A stretch of 64,000 nt of DNA from JABCZH01 sp963803775 (GCA_963803775.1 CAWDNS010000005.1:62001-126000); one strand, 5' to 3'; positions 54,883-64,000 are shown, counted from the first letter of the stretch. The notes: generated by a model from the letters alone, not told the origin. Made by a program: numbers and translations.

Positions 54883-55338
54883 TTCGCCCGTTCTGACGGA
54901 CCCTGTCTCTTGAACCTGGTGCTAGTCCGTCTCTATTCAGATTTTCATCAAGATGCCGGCAGCATCAATTGGGAGAGGCTGGAGGGCTGCCAAACTTGCA
55001 ACTCATGATTTCACGTTTCCACCATGAGGGAAAGCAACCCCTTATTGTCCCTATGATGTTACAACGGAACCCGTAAAGTAAAGCAGAGTTTCGCGTTGCG
55101 GTAGTGGTGCAGGTTGGAATTTCGCGAACAAAACGGGCTGCACCCAAAAGCGGTCATTGACACCGTTCCCCAGCGGGCGCAAATGTGAAGCACTTCAAGC
55201 CCGGTGACCGCGTTCTTGCACTTATGCCGAGTTGGTGGCGGTGAACGATTCGGATGCCGCTCCGGTTTCCGGATCGGGCGTAAGGTTTGGGGCCACGATG
55301 CGTCCCCGAATCGTCTCATTTGACGGCATCCCAGCCGT
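54883..55338. other. Intergenic region, no gene recognised
   Basis: About 450 bp with short open frames only. It should include the kinase promoter. No strong hairpin or repeat seen. Confidence 0.4.
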
Positions 55339-56226
55339 TCAAACGGAATGGCCTTTCGCCTTGACGGCCTGCTGAGCAGCCGCGAATACATCGCGTGCGG
55401 ACGTCGTACCCGCTGCGTGCTCCGTACCCGTGATTCGGAGCTCCATCCATCCCGCGTTCACGCTCTCAAACATTTCTTCGGCAGGTCCAGTGTGGCCCTT
55501 TGGGACGCCGAACTGCTCGAACGCTTCCGCCCACCCTGCACGCGGGACTGCAAAGGCTTTTACGTCGCGTTTTAGGACTTCACCCAATTGTTCCGCCACT
55601 TCATCCGCGCTTACCATCGAACCGAGCTCGATAACGCGATGCCCTGACCACGCCGGCCCGGTCAGAAGCTTTGCTATCTCTGCGCCGATGTCGTTTGTCG
55701 CGACCATTGTTGATTTTCGGTTTGTAGGATTGTAGAAGACTGGTAGTGTTCCGCCTTGGGCGGCCTGTAAGCCGAAAAGAAAGTTTTCGAAAAAGCCCCC
55801 TGCGCGCACAAATGCGACCGGAGATGGCAGGCTGCGAAAACCTTGCTCAAAAAGCGATAACGCCGTGATCATCCCCAGCCCGCTTGTTCTATTCGCGCCC
55901 ATCGACGAAAGCGCCACTACCCGCGGCGGAACTACGTCGGTCAGCGCCTCGACATAGTTCGCAATCACGTCCTTTGCTTCTCTGTAATCAGGCGAGGGTG
56001 CCCACACAGACGGCAACATAACAAACGCGCCCTCAACACCTTTGAGCGCCGCCGCTATGGCTGTCGCATCGTTCCAGTCTCCATCCACCAACTCCACGCC
56101 TTGTTCTGCCCACTTCGCCGCTTTCTCGCGATTGCGCACAAGCGCCCGCACCTGCTTGCCTTGCTTCAGCAGATGCCGCGCGGTGGCGCCCCCAACTTTT
56201 CCAGTAATGCCCATGACTAAATACAT
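55339..56226 (-). CDS. NmrA-like NAD(P)H-binding oxidoreductase
   Basis: 295 residues. Starts with a Rossmann dinucleotide site (MYLVMGITGKVGGATARHLL) with the arginine-rich NADPH discriminator (LVRNREKAAKW). VALSSMGANRT and FVRAGGFFENF are the usual later motifs. Probably a quinone or aldehyde reductase or a redox-responsive protein of the NmrA family. It lies 190 bp from a similar gene on the same strand. Confidence 0.85.
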   Translation of the reverse strand: MYLVMGITGKVGGATARHLLKQGKQVRALVRNREKAAKWAEQGVELVDGDWNDATAIAAALKGVEGAFVMLPSVWAPSPDYREAKDVIANYVEALTDVVPPRVVALSSMGANRTSGLGMITALSLFEQGFRSLPSPVAFVRAGGFFENFLFGLQAAQGGTLPVFYNPTNRKSTMVATNDIGAEIAKLLTGPAWSGHRVIELGSMVSADEVAEQLGEVLKRDVKAFAVPRAGWAEAFEQFGVPKGHTGPAEEMFESVNAGWMELRITGTEHAAGTTSARDVFAAAQQAVKAKGHSV

Positions 56227-56417
56227 GATCGTTTTCTCCTTGTTAAAACGAAAGTGATGCTCTGATGCGAACGCCAGAGCTTGTGAGTTGCGCAGCTGGC
56301 ACTCCGCTAGTCCCGTGAGTTTCCACAGTTATCTGTCGCATGAATCGTTACAGGCCTTCACACAGCCGAATCGGATCGCCTCGATGAGAGGGGTGGTTGA
56401 TCCTCGCGGAGGCCTTG

Positions 56418-57044
56418 CTACGTGGTCGTCACTGTCACGGCCTGACGCACATACCGGCTGCTTTCCAGTTGCTGCACCATGAAGGCTGCCAGATCGGCCC
56501 GCCCGATCTTGTGCGCCTTCTCGCCGCCCTCCGTGCTCAGCACCCTGGCAACGCCGGTCTTCTCGCCGTCGGTCAACATCGGCGGCCGCACGAGCGTCCA
56601 GTCCAAGTTGCTGCCTTCGATCTCGGCCTCCATGCCCGCCTTGTCTACAAGCAGACCCCGCAGAAACGTCCTCATGAGGAGGTACTCGTTGAAAAAGCCG
56701 GCGTTCTTGACGCTCTTGCCCGCACCAACCACCGAAATCTTCAGCAATCGCCGCACGCCATTGCGCCGCATCGCGTCCACAATATTGTGTGCCGCGCTCG
56801 TTTCCATCGTCGTCACTTTCCACGGCGTCTTGCCGCCCAGCGCGTCGATCACCGCATCCTGTCCGGCGACCGCAACGTCGACCGCAGAGGCGTCCAGCAC
56901 GTCGCCCGCAACAACTCTCACGTTCGCCTTCTTGTACTGCGCGGCACCGCGCACGAAAGCCGTCACCTTATGTCCGGCCGCCAGCGCCTCATTTACCAAC
57001 GCTTCTCCGCTCTTGCCCGCTGCTCCAATCACTAGAACTTTCAT
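56418..57044 (-). CDS. NAD(P)H-binding (SDR_a5-like) protein
   Basis: 208 residues from ATG 57044. Rossmann site MKVLVIGAAGKSGEALV, TAFVRGA, VISALGG-like DAVIDALGGKT and LDWTLVRPPMLTDG. These fit the NAD(P)-binding family PF13460 (BlvrB/YwnB-like), flavin or NADPH-dependent reductases. Divergent from a TetR regulator, which probably controls it, through the repeats between them. Confidence 0.85.
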   Translation of the reverse strand: MKVLVIGAAGKSGEALVNEALAAGHKVTAFVRGAAQYKKANVRVVAGDVLDASAVDVAVAGQDAVIDALGGKTPWKVTTMETSAAHNIVDAMRRNGVRRLLKISVVGAGKSVKNAGFFNEYLLMRTFLRGLLVDKAGMEAEIEGSNLDWTLVRPPMLTDGEKTGVARVLSTEGGEKAHKIGRADLAAFMVQQLESSRYVRQAVTVTTT

Positions 57045-57118
57045 CGCATTCTCCTTTTGCCTCGTATTTGGCCGCCCGTCCAAATGAGTGACCTGACTAT
57101 TAGAGGCCTTCGAAAACC

Positions 57119-57169
57119 ATTGGTTGCAAATTATTCTGTGGTTATAAATAAACATTTGGTCGCAATAAT
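57119..57169. promoter_or_regulatory. Operator-like direct repeats between the reductase and TetR genes
   Basis: ATTGGTTGCAAATTATT (57119-57135) and TTGGTCGCAATAAT (57156-57169) are similar direct repeats in an AT-rich stretch between two divergent starts. Likely binding site for the TetR protein at 57195; spacing and symmetry are approximate. Confidence 0.5.
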
Positions 57170-57194
57170 CGTCAAAAGGGACTAAGCTATTGAA

Positions 57195-57875
57195 GTGACA
57201 GCCACATCACCAAGTCGCCGGGTAGAGCGCAAGGAGAGGTTGCGGGGCGAAATCCTTGCGGCTGCAGGTAAAATGTTCGCCGATCGCGGTTACGAAGCCG
57301 TGACGCTTCGTGAGATCGCTAAAGAAATCGGTTATACGCACGCCGTGATCTACCAGCATTTTCCGGACAAATCACACATCCTTGCCGAGTTGAGCCGCGA
57401 GACGATCAGGCTGATGATTCAGAACTTCGACGCGATTGCCGCTAAATATCTCGCACCGAAAGAGCGCCTTTTTGCGACCTCGCGCGGCTTGATTCAATTC
57501 TGCGTTGCCCATCCACAGCAGTTCCGCAACGTCTTCTTCGGACCTGAGAACCGAAACGGCGTCCGCGCTGGACAATACATCAACGACATTGGCGCGCCCT
57601 TGTTCGGACGTTTCGTGCAGCTTTTTTTCGATGTTACCAGGGATGAAAGATTGCCAAATAGGGATGACATAGTGATAGCCCATACCTGGTGGTTTACGAT
57701 CTTTGGCCTCGCCACACTCTTTGTTATCCAAGGGGTTGTGCCTGACCTGCCTGACCAGGCTCTCGTGGTCGAGCAAACGATCGCAACGCTTTGGGCGGGC
57801 GTTCAGGTTGTGCCGCGATTGCCGAAGAGCGCAGTCTCTAAGCGATCCGGCCGATCCAGTGCTTCAAAGCACTGA
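57195..57875 (+). CDS. TetR-family transcriptional regulator
   Basis: 226 residues from GTG 57195. The N-terminal HTH is typical: GKMFADRGYEAVTLREIAKEI, then GYTHAVIYQHFPDKSHILAEL. The C-terminal ligand domain belongs to the TetR_C_33-like type (GLIQFCVAHPQQFRNVFFG). It is divergent from the reductase gene by about 150 bp and probably represses it, and possibly itself. Confidence 0.9.
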   Translation: MTATSPSRRVERKERLRGEILAAAGKMFADRGYEAVTLREIAKEIGYTHAVIYQHFPDKSHILAELSRETIRLMIQNFDAIAAKYLAPKERLFATSRGLIQFCVAHPQQFRNVFFGPENRNGVRAGQYINDIGAPLFGRFVQLFFDVTRDERLPNRDDIVIAHTWWFTIFGLATLFVIQGVVPDLPDQALVVEQTIATLWAGVQVVPRLPKSAVSKRSGRSSASKH

Positions 57876-58060
57876 CAGCTTCTGTCTACTTAGGAGTCGT
57901 TGGAGGTATGCCCGTGGAATGCCAGGTGTCAACCGTCTTTCCAAGGCCGCAGCCCTTCTGGTGGCACGAAAGGAATTTTCAACTGAGAACACTCTGGGTG
58001 GTGACTCTGTGCTTCCCTGCGGGCCGACGACACCTATGCTTAGTCGCGGCGGTCGGCCAA

Positions 58061-58300
58061 CTATGCGCTACGACGCCACTGGTTTCCTTCATCGGGCCGA
58101 AACGCTACTGGCTGCGCTTTGCGAAGCCAGTTCGCCAATTCATGAGGATCGAAACGGATTGCCCCAGCTAACCGAAAGGATGGAAGTCTCCCGCCTGCCG
58201 CCATCTTATAGACATGCTGGGGTGTGACTTGGAACAATTTTGCCACGTCGCGCGCGCGTAAAACGCGGGTTTCTTTTTCCAATTGCGCTATCAGACTCAT
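58061..58300 (-). CDS. Helix-turn-helix excisionase-like protein (second module)
   Basis: 79 residues from ATG 58300. The core VLRARDVAKLFQVTPQHVYKM, GRLPSFRLAGAIRFDPHELANWL is the HTH_17/excisionase pattern. It lies 172 bp downstream of the second integrase on the same strand, giving an int-xis order, the reverse of the module near the tRNA. Confidence 0.75.
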   Translation of the reverse strand: MSLIAQLEKETRVLRARDVAKLFQVTPQHVYKMAAGGRLPSFRLAGAIRFDPHELANWLRKAQPVAFRPDEGNQWRRSA

Positions 58301-58472
58301 ATTTGTGCACCTCAACAGAAGACGGTCCCGCCCCTTATAGGTGCGGGCAATCTTCACTATTTAGGACAGTCCGAGACTTTCGTCAAATGGCTTCGAGGTT
58401 CCGAATCCCTGCGCGCCGCGAAACTGTGAGACCGGTGCGGCTCAAACTAACCCGCATTGCGACCTGACCTCG

Positions 58473-59717
58473 TCACGCAACATACCGGGCCAACGCTCCA
58501 GCATTGACCTTGGCCAGTGCGTCTTTGGATTGCACACCCTTCAGGTAGACCATGGTGGACTTGATGTCGCGATGGCCCATCCAGCTTTGCAGTGTGCGGA
58601 TGTCGACGTCGTGTCGCAAATGCTCTGTTGCAAAAGTGTGGCGAAACTTGTGGAGGAAGAAATGCCGGCAATACGGTCCCTGGACGCATTTGTTTCCGTG
58701 TTTGGTCACACACTGTCCGCAGTTCAATTCGGCGCGCTCGGCCACGCGCTTGACGATCATGTCATTTTCACTGTCGGGATTACCTTTTGAATTGGGAAAC
58801 ACCAGTTGTGAAGGTAGGCCGTTGCGGCGTTCTCGGAGTTTTTGCAACTGCTCTACAAGAGCGGTGGGGAGCGGCACGGCGCGTTCCTCCCAGTTTTTCG
58901 GGCCGAACCCCCAAAGCGGCTTGGCAGTCACGCGGACCAAACTATTGCGAAAATCCACGTCACGCCAAGTGACATGACGAACCTCCCGATCCCGAAAACC
59001 AGAGGCGAGCAGAAACTTGAGAAATACGCCTTCGTCTTGGTCGGCGTGTTCGAGCATGGTGGCGATCTCGTCCGCTTCGTAAATGGGACGGATGGTGTCG
59101 ACGTAATCAGGCCAATCGTTCGACTCAATCAGTTTGGTCTTTCCGTGACGTTTGAAGAGTTGGAGAACGACAACTAGCTTGTCGTATACCGTGCGACTGC
59201 CCAGTCCCTTTTTGTAGCAGTCCGTCATGAAATTCAAGATGTCTTGGCGCTCCACCTGGTCGACGTACGCTTTGGCATAGGATTGGCGCAGCAGAGTATC
59301 TAAGGTGTAGCGATACGTCCGATAGGTCCGAAGACTGCGATGGTGCTTTACGAGATCAAGATACGAATCGATCGCCGCGGCGATACTGATGCGACTCTCG
59401 TGGTCACGCGGAGGTTCCTCATGGGGACGAATGAGGCCTGCTCTGATGGCCCCCAGTTCGATCGCTTTGTGGCGAGCTCCATCAATGACGTTTTCAAACC
59501 CGCCAACCGAGTGTCTCCGACGTTTCCCGCCTTGGTACCATTCTAGGAAGTACCTGCCCTCGGGGTGGTGTTCCTTGCGGCGGGCGATCCAGACTTGGTC
59601 GCGAATGACCCTGCCCTGCTTTTCAACGACCGCGGCAAATCGCCACTTCTTTTCGACTCGGACGTATTTAACGATATTGACTCGCTCTCCGTACTGCTTC
59701 GCTTCAACCATCTCCAT
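58473..59717 (-). CDS. Tyrosine recombinase (integrase), second module
   Basis: About 414 residues from ATG 59717. Core-binding domain (about 120-210; SYLDLVKHHRSLRTYRTYR) and catalytic domain with R in GFRDREVRHVTW, HKFRHTFATEH (HxxR), GHRDIKST and nucleophile Y in MVYLKG. A cysteine cluster (NCGQC, GNKC, GPYC) sits before HKFRH, a zinc-ribbon-like insert seen in some phage-type integrases. No tRNA or att site is recognisable beside it. Confidence 0.88.
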   Translation of the reverse strand: MEMVEAKQYGERVNIVKYVRVEKKWRFAAVVEKQGRVIRDQVWIARRKEHHPEGRYFLEWYQGGKRRRHSVGGFENVIDGARHKAIELGAIRAGLIRPHEEPPRDHESRISIAAAIDSYLDLVKHHRSLRTYRTYRYTLDTLLRQSYAKAYVDQVERQDILNFMTDCYKKGLGSRTVYDKLVVVLQLFKRHGKTKLIESNDWPDYVDTIRPIYEADEIATMLEHADQDEGVFLKFLLASGFRDREVRHVTWRDVDFRNSLVRVTAKPLWGFGPKNWEERAVPLPTALVEQLQKLRERRNGLPSQLVFPNSKGNPDSENDMIVKRVAERAELNCGQCVTKHGNKCVQGPYCRHFFLHKFRHTFATEHLRHDVDIRTLQSWMGHRDIKSTMVYLKGVQSKDALAKVNAGALARYVA

Positions 59718-59827
59718 TCTCCTGGAACGGCGATGGATTTTTGCTCGGCGCGCGGATTCGGTCAAACGGGCATGGCTCCCCAGATGGGGGCCGGGCACTG
59801 GACAGTAAGCTGGACAGTAAGCGCTCT

Positions 59828-59844
59828 AGCAGGTTGCGGAAAAA
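59828..59844 (+). repeat. Solo copy of the MITE-like terminal repeat
   Basis: AGCAGGTTGCGGAAAAA, identical to the left end of the element at 50741. No matching right end is found nearby, so it is a truncated copy. It lies 74 bp before the methyltransferase start. Confidence 0.6.
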
Positions 59845-59917
59845 CCCGGCTCAAAGAGTTGGCGCAAGGAGACCCCCCACGCTCGCCTGCAGCTTCCAGA
59901 AATCGCTACAATGCTGC

Positions 59918-60697
59918 ATGGCCGAAGGGGTGAAACATTTCTACGACCGACTCGCCAGCAACTACCACCTCATCTTCGAAGATTGGGACGCTTCCATGAA
60001 ACGCCAAGCCGCGGCTCTCGGGGCAATCCTTGAGCGCGAGTGCGGTGCGCCAAGTGCTCTACGGATTCTAGATTGTGCCTGCGGAATTGGAACACAAACG
60101 CTAGGCTTGGCCAGCCTTGGATTCACAGTTACCGCTTGTGACCTTAGTCCTGCGTCAGTTGAACGGACCCGTGTGGAAGCTGCAAAGAGGCGTTTGAATG
60201 TTCAGCTATTCGTCGCGGACATGTTGGACTTGGCTGAAATTCCGGACGGGGATTTCGACGCTGTCATATGCATGGACAACGCCCTTCCGCACCTTGAGAG
60301 TGACGAAGAGTTGTTTCAAGCCGCAACGCAGATTCGGCGAAAACTGCGGGCTGGTGCGACCTTTATGGGCAGCATCAGAGATTACGACAGTTTGGTTCAG
60401 GAAAGGCCAGTCGTGCAGGGACCCGCTTTCTATTCAGACCAAGGGAGTCGACGCATCGTTCATCAAGTGTGGGATTGGAGCGATGAGCGTCGTTATGCCT
60501 TCCATCTTTATATAACAAGGGAAGTCCATGGCGGCTGGGAGACTCAGCATTACGTCTCGAACTATCGTGCCGTTCTGCGGGAGGAATTCAGTCGCATTCT
60601 CCAAGCGGCGGGATTCGTCGGCTGCCGCTGGATTTTGACAGCCGAGAGCGGCTTTTACCAACCGATCGTCTTGGCTAAGGCAAATAGCACTCCTTGA
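59918..60697 (+). CDS. SAM-dependent class I methyltransferase
   Basis: 259 residues from ATG 59918 (longer frames upstream overlap the repeat). Motif I ILDCACGIGTQTLGLA, motif II-like VTACDLSPASVERT and FDAVICMDNALPHLE are typical of class I Rossmann methyltransferases. Substrate unknown. The following segment contains an RDYD stretch and a C-terminal beta region as in small-molecule methyltransferases. Confidence 0.85.
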   Translation: MAEGVKHFYDRLASNYHLIFEDWDASMKRQAAALGAILERECGAPSALRILDCACGIGTQTLGLASLGFTVTACDLSPASVERTRVEAAKRRLNVQLFVADMLDLAEIPDGDFDAVICMDNALPHLESDEELFQAATQIRRKLRAGATFMGSIRDYDSLVQERPVVQGPAFYSDQGSRRIVHQVWDWSDERRYAFHLYITREVHGGWETQHYVSNYRAVLREEFSRILQAAGFVGCRWILTAESGFYQPIVLAKANSTP

Positions 60698-60755
60698 TGA
60701 ACCTCGTACCAGAAGACTATCTTGTTTCCACAGCTCAACCTGATAAGAAGAAGGC

Positions 60756-61405
60756 ATGCGTGGAAAAGACGAGCAGCAATTGGATGTGTTCAGCTACGTA
60801 AGCCCGGAGCAGCGAGTACCCCAAGACCATCCCTTGCGTCCCCTTCGTGTCATGACCGATGAGGCATTAAGAGAACTGCAACCACGGTTCAACAAGCTGT
60901 ACGCCAAAACCGGGCGACCGTCGATCGCGCCTGAGAAGTTGTTGCGAGCACTCCTGCTGCAAGCGCTGTACTCGGTGCGCAGCGAACGGCTGTTGATGGA
61001 ACAGCTCGACTACAATCTGCTGTTCCGTTGGTTCGTGGGCTTGAACATGGATGACTCGGTCTGGGACGTGACCGTATTCACCAAGAACCGCGAGCGGTTG
61101 CTCGATGGGGACATTGCCGAAGCCTTCTTCCAAGCCGTACTGCAGCAGGCACGCGAGCGGAGTCTGCTCTCGGACGAACACTTCACGGTGGATGGAACGC
61201 TACTGGAAGCGTGGGCGAGCGTGAAGAGTTATCAACGCAAGTATGCGAAGAACGACGTTCCGCCCGACGATCCTGGCAATGCGACGGTGGACTTCCACGG
61301 GGAGAAGCGGTCGAATCAGACGCATGCATCGAAGACGGACCCGGATGCGAAGATGGCCCGCAAAGGCAAGGGCAAGGAAGCCAAGCTGAGTTACTACGCG
61401 CACGA
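60756..61405 (+). pseudogene. IS5/IS1182-superfamily transposase, C-terminally truncated
   Basis: Begins at ATG 60756 (MRGKDEQQLDVFSYVSPEQR). DUF772-like N-terminal domain (KLLRALLLQALYSVRSERLL, LFRWFVGLNMDDSVWD) and the first DDE aspartate (FTVDGTLLEAW). It breaks off near 61405, after GKGKEAKLSYYAHE; the second aspartate and glutamate are lost. Junction with a second, opposite transposase remnant. Confidence 0.8.
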
Positions 61406-62144
61406 ACTTCAGTCTCCGCAGGCGCAAGCGGCGCCAGTCCGACCTGATTCTTCAGTTCCGCGAACAAGGCTTCCACTTTCTTTCTCTGCCGTTGTGCCTG
61501 GGCGAACTCTGGTGTGTTGACCAACTCCCGCGCACGTTGTCGGGCTGGTTCGTTCTGATGGATGATAAGACCCCGGAAGGCAGCCTTGGGCCGCTTCCGC
61601 TAACTGCTCGCGTGGAATCCGGCTTTCCTTGCCGGCATTCGCCTCCACGAAACTGCCATCGACCGACAGGTGCTTGCCCTGCACCAATCCCACTTCCACG
61701 CACTGCCGCACGATCTGCTCGAACAACTGCTCAAACAGCTTTGATTCCTGAAACCGTCCATGCCGGTTTTTTGAGAACGTGGAGTGATGCGGGATCTCCT
61801 GATCGAAACCCAGACCGGTGAACCAGCGCCACGCCAGATGCATGCGCAGTTCCTCCACCAGCTTGCGCTCGCTGGTGATGCCATACAAGTAGCCGATCAG
61901 GAGGATGCGCAGCAGAAGTTCGGGATCGAATCGACGGTCGGCCCGTCTCGCTGTAACTCTGTTTCAGCGTTTCCCGCACGAAGGCAAAGCTGATGTGCTT
62001 ATCGATGAGTCGCAGCAGGTGCGTCTCGGGAACCTGATCGTTCAGGCGGAAGTAATAGAACAGCGCTTCGGAGCGGTCGTGTTGCCCCATCATGATTAGC
62101 AGTCCTCCGATGATGAGAATCCAACAGAGCATGGGTAAGATCAC
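61406..62144 (-). pseudogene. IS1182-family transposase, frameshifted and internally deleted
   Basis: Minus strand from about 62094-62144 (QHDRSEALFYYFRLNDQVPE), frameshift near 61900, continuing LYGITSERKLVEELRMHLAWRW and HLSVDGSFVEANAGKES; then a jump into RARELVNTPEFAQ and RKKVEALFAELKNQVGL. The central DDE region is missing. The element's outer end has a sequence like TGTTGAAAAAGTC (about 62191-62203), typical of this superfamily. It lies head-to-head with the previous remnant and against the inverted repeat. Confidence 0.75.
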
Positions 62145-62313
62145 TTCCTTCTAACATGCTTCTGCCGAATCTCATCCTGCTAATCGACGTGACTTTTTCA
62201 ACACCCACAGGCGTTAGCGCTCAAAACCCAGCCAGCCTTTTACTCTTCCAATGCTTGCATTACCCAGACGGTTTGCCGTAGTTCCAAACCAGCGGCAATG
62301 GGAGGCCGTCGCT

Positions 62314-62745
62314 ATGAGCAAACATAGAATCAAGCCGAATTACCGTCGCCGAGTGCTTCGGCTGCCGGATCTGGATCATTGCAAATTGGCAGTGCTGAAT
62401 AGCCTCGGCTCGCCAGCCTCGCGCCGGGTTTACGAGTACGCCATTGATCAATTCATTGCGTGGTACTGCTCCGAGCCCCGGCTCGCCTTCAACCGCATCG
62501 TAGTCGTGCGCTACCGCATGTACCTGGAATCACGCGGTCTGGCCGCGAACACCATCAATCAGCAACTGGCTGCCGTCCGCCGCCTCGCACACGAGGCCGC
62601 CGACTCAGGCCTACTGAGTCCCGAATTGGCGGCTGGCATCAGCCGAGTGAAAGGGGTCAAGCAACCCGGCTGGGGCAACCTGCCGCGTGAGGCCGTACTC
62701 AAAATGCAGTGGCCAATCGCCACTCGACATTCCTTCGGGAGTTAG
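62314..62745 (+). pseudogene. Tyrosine recombinase N-terminal fragment (copy 2)
   Basis: 143 residues from ATG 62314, GGGAGG 8 nt upstream. Same protein as at 41841-42272: the SAM-like core-binding domain only, no catalytic residues. Ends 4 bp before the GloVer start. Confidence 0.78.
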
Positions 62746-62749
62746 CACA

Positions 62750-64000
62750 GTGCGAACTGACTCAACCAGATTCTTCCTGCAAGGCTTGGTGCTTGTGCTT
62801 GGGATTCTTCGTTCTGCGCAAGGACAGACCTTTGAAGTTTTGCATACGTTCGAAGAGTCAGATGGCGCCAATCCGCAAGCCGCCCTGGTTCAAGACCACG
62901 CGGGCAATATATACTCCACGGCGGAGTATGGCGGGTTACGAGGGGTTGGCGATGTCTTCAGGCTCGAACCAAGTGGAAACTACAATGTTTTGAGCCAATT
63001 TCAGGATTATCCCGACGGAGCCAGGCCGGTCGCACCACTGGCGGCTGACAAAAGCGGAGACGCATACGGCACAACCTACGCGGGCGGCATCAACTGTCTT
63101 ACTTATCACGACGTCGTATTTTACTGCGGAACCGTTTTCAAGGTAGATGCAGCGGGCAGTGAAACGGTGTTGTACCGTTTTGCAGGAAGTCCTGACGGAG
63201 CCAATCCCAATGCTGGATTGATTCCTGACGGAAAGGGCAACTGGTATGGCACGACGGTATTTGGCGGCACGGCCGGATGTGACTATCCCTATGGCTGCGG
63301 CGCGGTGTTCCAGTTGGATAAAGTGGGTACCGAATCCGTACTGTACAGTTTTGCGGCGGGCTCTGACGGTGCCAATCCTTATGGGGCGGTCGTTTTGGAC
63401 GCTTCGGGAGATTTGTTTGGAACCACCTCGGACGGCGGCGGTTCCAAGGATTGCTCCAGTGGCTGCGGTACTATCTTTAGGCTTCACCACACTGCTAGCG
63501 GTTGGACGGAATCGACAATTCATCAATTCAAACTGACAGACGGGGCAGTTCCTTACGCCGGCCTAATTCTGGATTCCAATACCGGGGAAGTGTACGGAAC
63601 TACCACAATTGGCGGCAACTCCAGTGGGTGTTTGTACCTCGGACAACCGACGGGCTGCGGGGTCGTATTCAAGCTGAATTTACGTAGTGGCGACTATGCC
63701 GTCTTGTACAAGTTCAGCGGCGGTAGCGACGGATCAGAGCCCTACGCTGGTTTAATTCGAGATCCAAAAGGTAACCTTTACGGCACAACTCTTTACGGCG
63801 GCGATCTGACGTGTAACGGAACCATCGGCTGTGGAACAGTATTTCGGCTGGATACGGCGAACAAGCTAACCGTTCTGCACGAGTTTACTGGGGCTGCGGA
63901 CGGAGCCAACCCGGTTGGAGCCTTGCTGCTTGATCTTCGCACGCCCGCTCTTTATGGCACAGCGACAATTGGCGGCGACGTTAACTGCAATACCCAAGAG
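62750..64000 (+). CDS. Secreted GloVer-type tandem-repeat protein (copy 2, runs off the window)
   Basis: Starts with GTG 62750 (GGGAG upstream); the visible 417 codons are identical to the copy at 40541-41836, with the same signal peptide and tandem repeats. By comparison, 14 more codons and the stop lie beyond the window. Confidence 0.82.
   Translation, partial: MRTDSTRFFLQGLVLVLGILRSAQGQTFEVLHTFEESDGANPQAALVQDHAGNIYSTAEYGGLRGVGDVFRLEPSGNYNVLSQFQDYPDGARPVAPLAADKSGDAYGTTYAGGINCLTYHDVVFYCGTVFKVDAAGSETVLYRFAGSPDGANPNAGLIPDGKGNWYGTTVFGGTAGCDYPYGCGAVFQLDKVGTESVLYSFAAGSDGANPYGAVVLDASGDLFGTTSDGGGSKDCSSGCGTIFRLHHTASGWTESTIHQFKLTDGAVPYAGLILDSNTGEVYGTTTIGGNSSGCLYLGQPTGCGVVFKLNLRSGDYAVLYKFSGGSDGSEPYAGLIRDPKGNLYGTTLYGGDLTCNGTIGCGTVFRLDTANKLTVLHEFTGAADGANPVGALLLDLRTPALYGTATIGGDVNCNTQE

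Larger units (their letters stand above)
62207..64000. repeat. Large inverted repeat, right arm (at least 1794 bp)
   Basis: Exact mirror of 40586-42379, running beyond the window end. Begins ACAGGCGTTAGCGC, 4 bp after an IS-end-like sequence. See the left arm for details. Confidence 0.92.

Noticed and set aside
56479..57087. 202-residue plus-strand frame over the SDR_a5-like gene
   Set aside because: Antisense to a gene with clear motifs; Ser/Ala/Pro-rich composition typical of shadow frames.
57908..58171. Plus-strand frames before the second excisionase gene
   Set aside because: They overlap the excisionase gene antisense and have no recognisable features.
5601..64000. Duplicate of the tRNA-Phe 3' end marking the far end of an island
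   Set aside because: No convincing second copy was found by eye; a computed search is needed.
1..64000. CRISPR arrays
   Set aside because: No regularly spaced short direct repeats were seen; the four 34-bp repeats are dispersed over kilobases.

Overview
The window most likely comes from an Acidobacteriota (Terriglobia-like soil lineage) chromosome. The evidence is a large Oar-type TonB-dependent receptor with an N-terminal carboxypeptidase-regulatory-like domain, a GloVer-type tandem-repeat secreted protein, S74-chaperone head-repeat proteins, several very small Cys-rich proteins, and an imuA-imuB-dnaE2 mutasome. Taxonomy is inferred from gene content only. No rRNA or CRISPR array was seen. 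One tRNA, tRNA-Phe(GAA), is present.

Layout. 0-5.4 kb: end of hutU, hutI, a frameshifted acyltransferase and an M1 aminopeptidase. 5.4-7.3 kb: tRNA-Phe with a strong promoter, then a tyrosine integrase and an excisionase-like gene set against the tRNA 3' end, as at an integrative-element border. 7.5-15.4 kb: a PAS/GAF sensor, trxC-trmO, a CDF-like membrane protein, dinB, a VOC protein, an SRAP/YedK protein and small proteins. 15.5-24.7 kb: a defence-island-like block with an HNH protein, an overlapping TIR + SIR2 gene pair, a convergent 1513-aa STAND NTPase with an N-terminal nuclease-like domain, a HigBA-type toxin-antitoxin pair with a palindromic operator, and a zinc-ribbon PD-(D/E)xK protein whose 5' end abuts an IS3-family element. 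24.7-39 kb: that IS, a serine-recombinase remnant, imuA-imuB-dnaE2, a second SRAP gene, and a zinc ribbon / REC-PilZ / serine recombinase / serine recombinase operon. It ends in a mosaic of broken genes (recombinase N-terminus, RepB-like primase, DUF262 N-terminus, a secreted-protein N-terminus).

39-64 kb: a LamG-like secreted protein, a GloVer gene and tyrosine-recombinase fragment duplicated as an apparently perfect inverted repeat (40586-42379 and 62207-64000), two paralogous S74 head-repeat proteins, small zinc proteins, the TonB receptor, a YSC84 remnant behind a MITE-like palindrome, membrane and regulatory genes, a response regulator convergent with a histidine kinase, two NmrA-like reductases with a TetR regulator, a second integrase/excisionase pair, a methyltransferase, and two degenerate transposases.

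The main candidate for a new system is the TIR + SIR2 gene pair. TIR and SIR2 domains both act on NAD in known immune systems (Thoeris, DSR). Here they are translationally coupled, the TIR protein carries an uncharacterised N-terminal domain, and the SIR2 protein shows no obvious SLOG domain. The recombinase operon with a REC-PilZ gene, and the large inverted duplication, are the next most interesting items. Several frameshifts (acyltransferase, NmrA protein, transposase) could be real decay or draft-assembly errors; the sequence alone cannot separate these.
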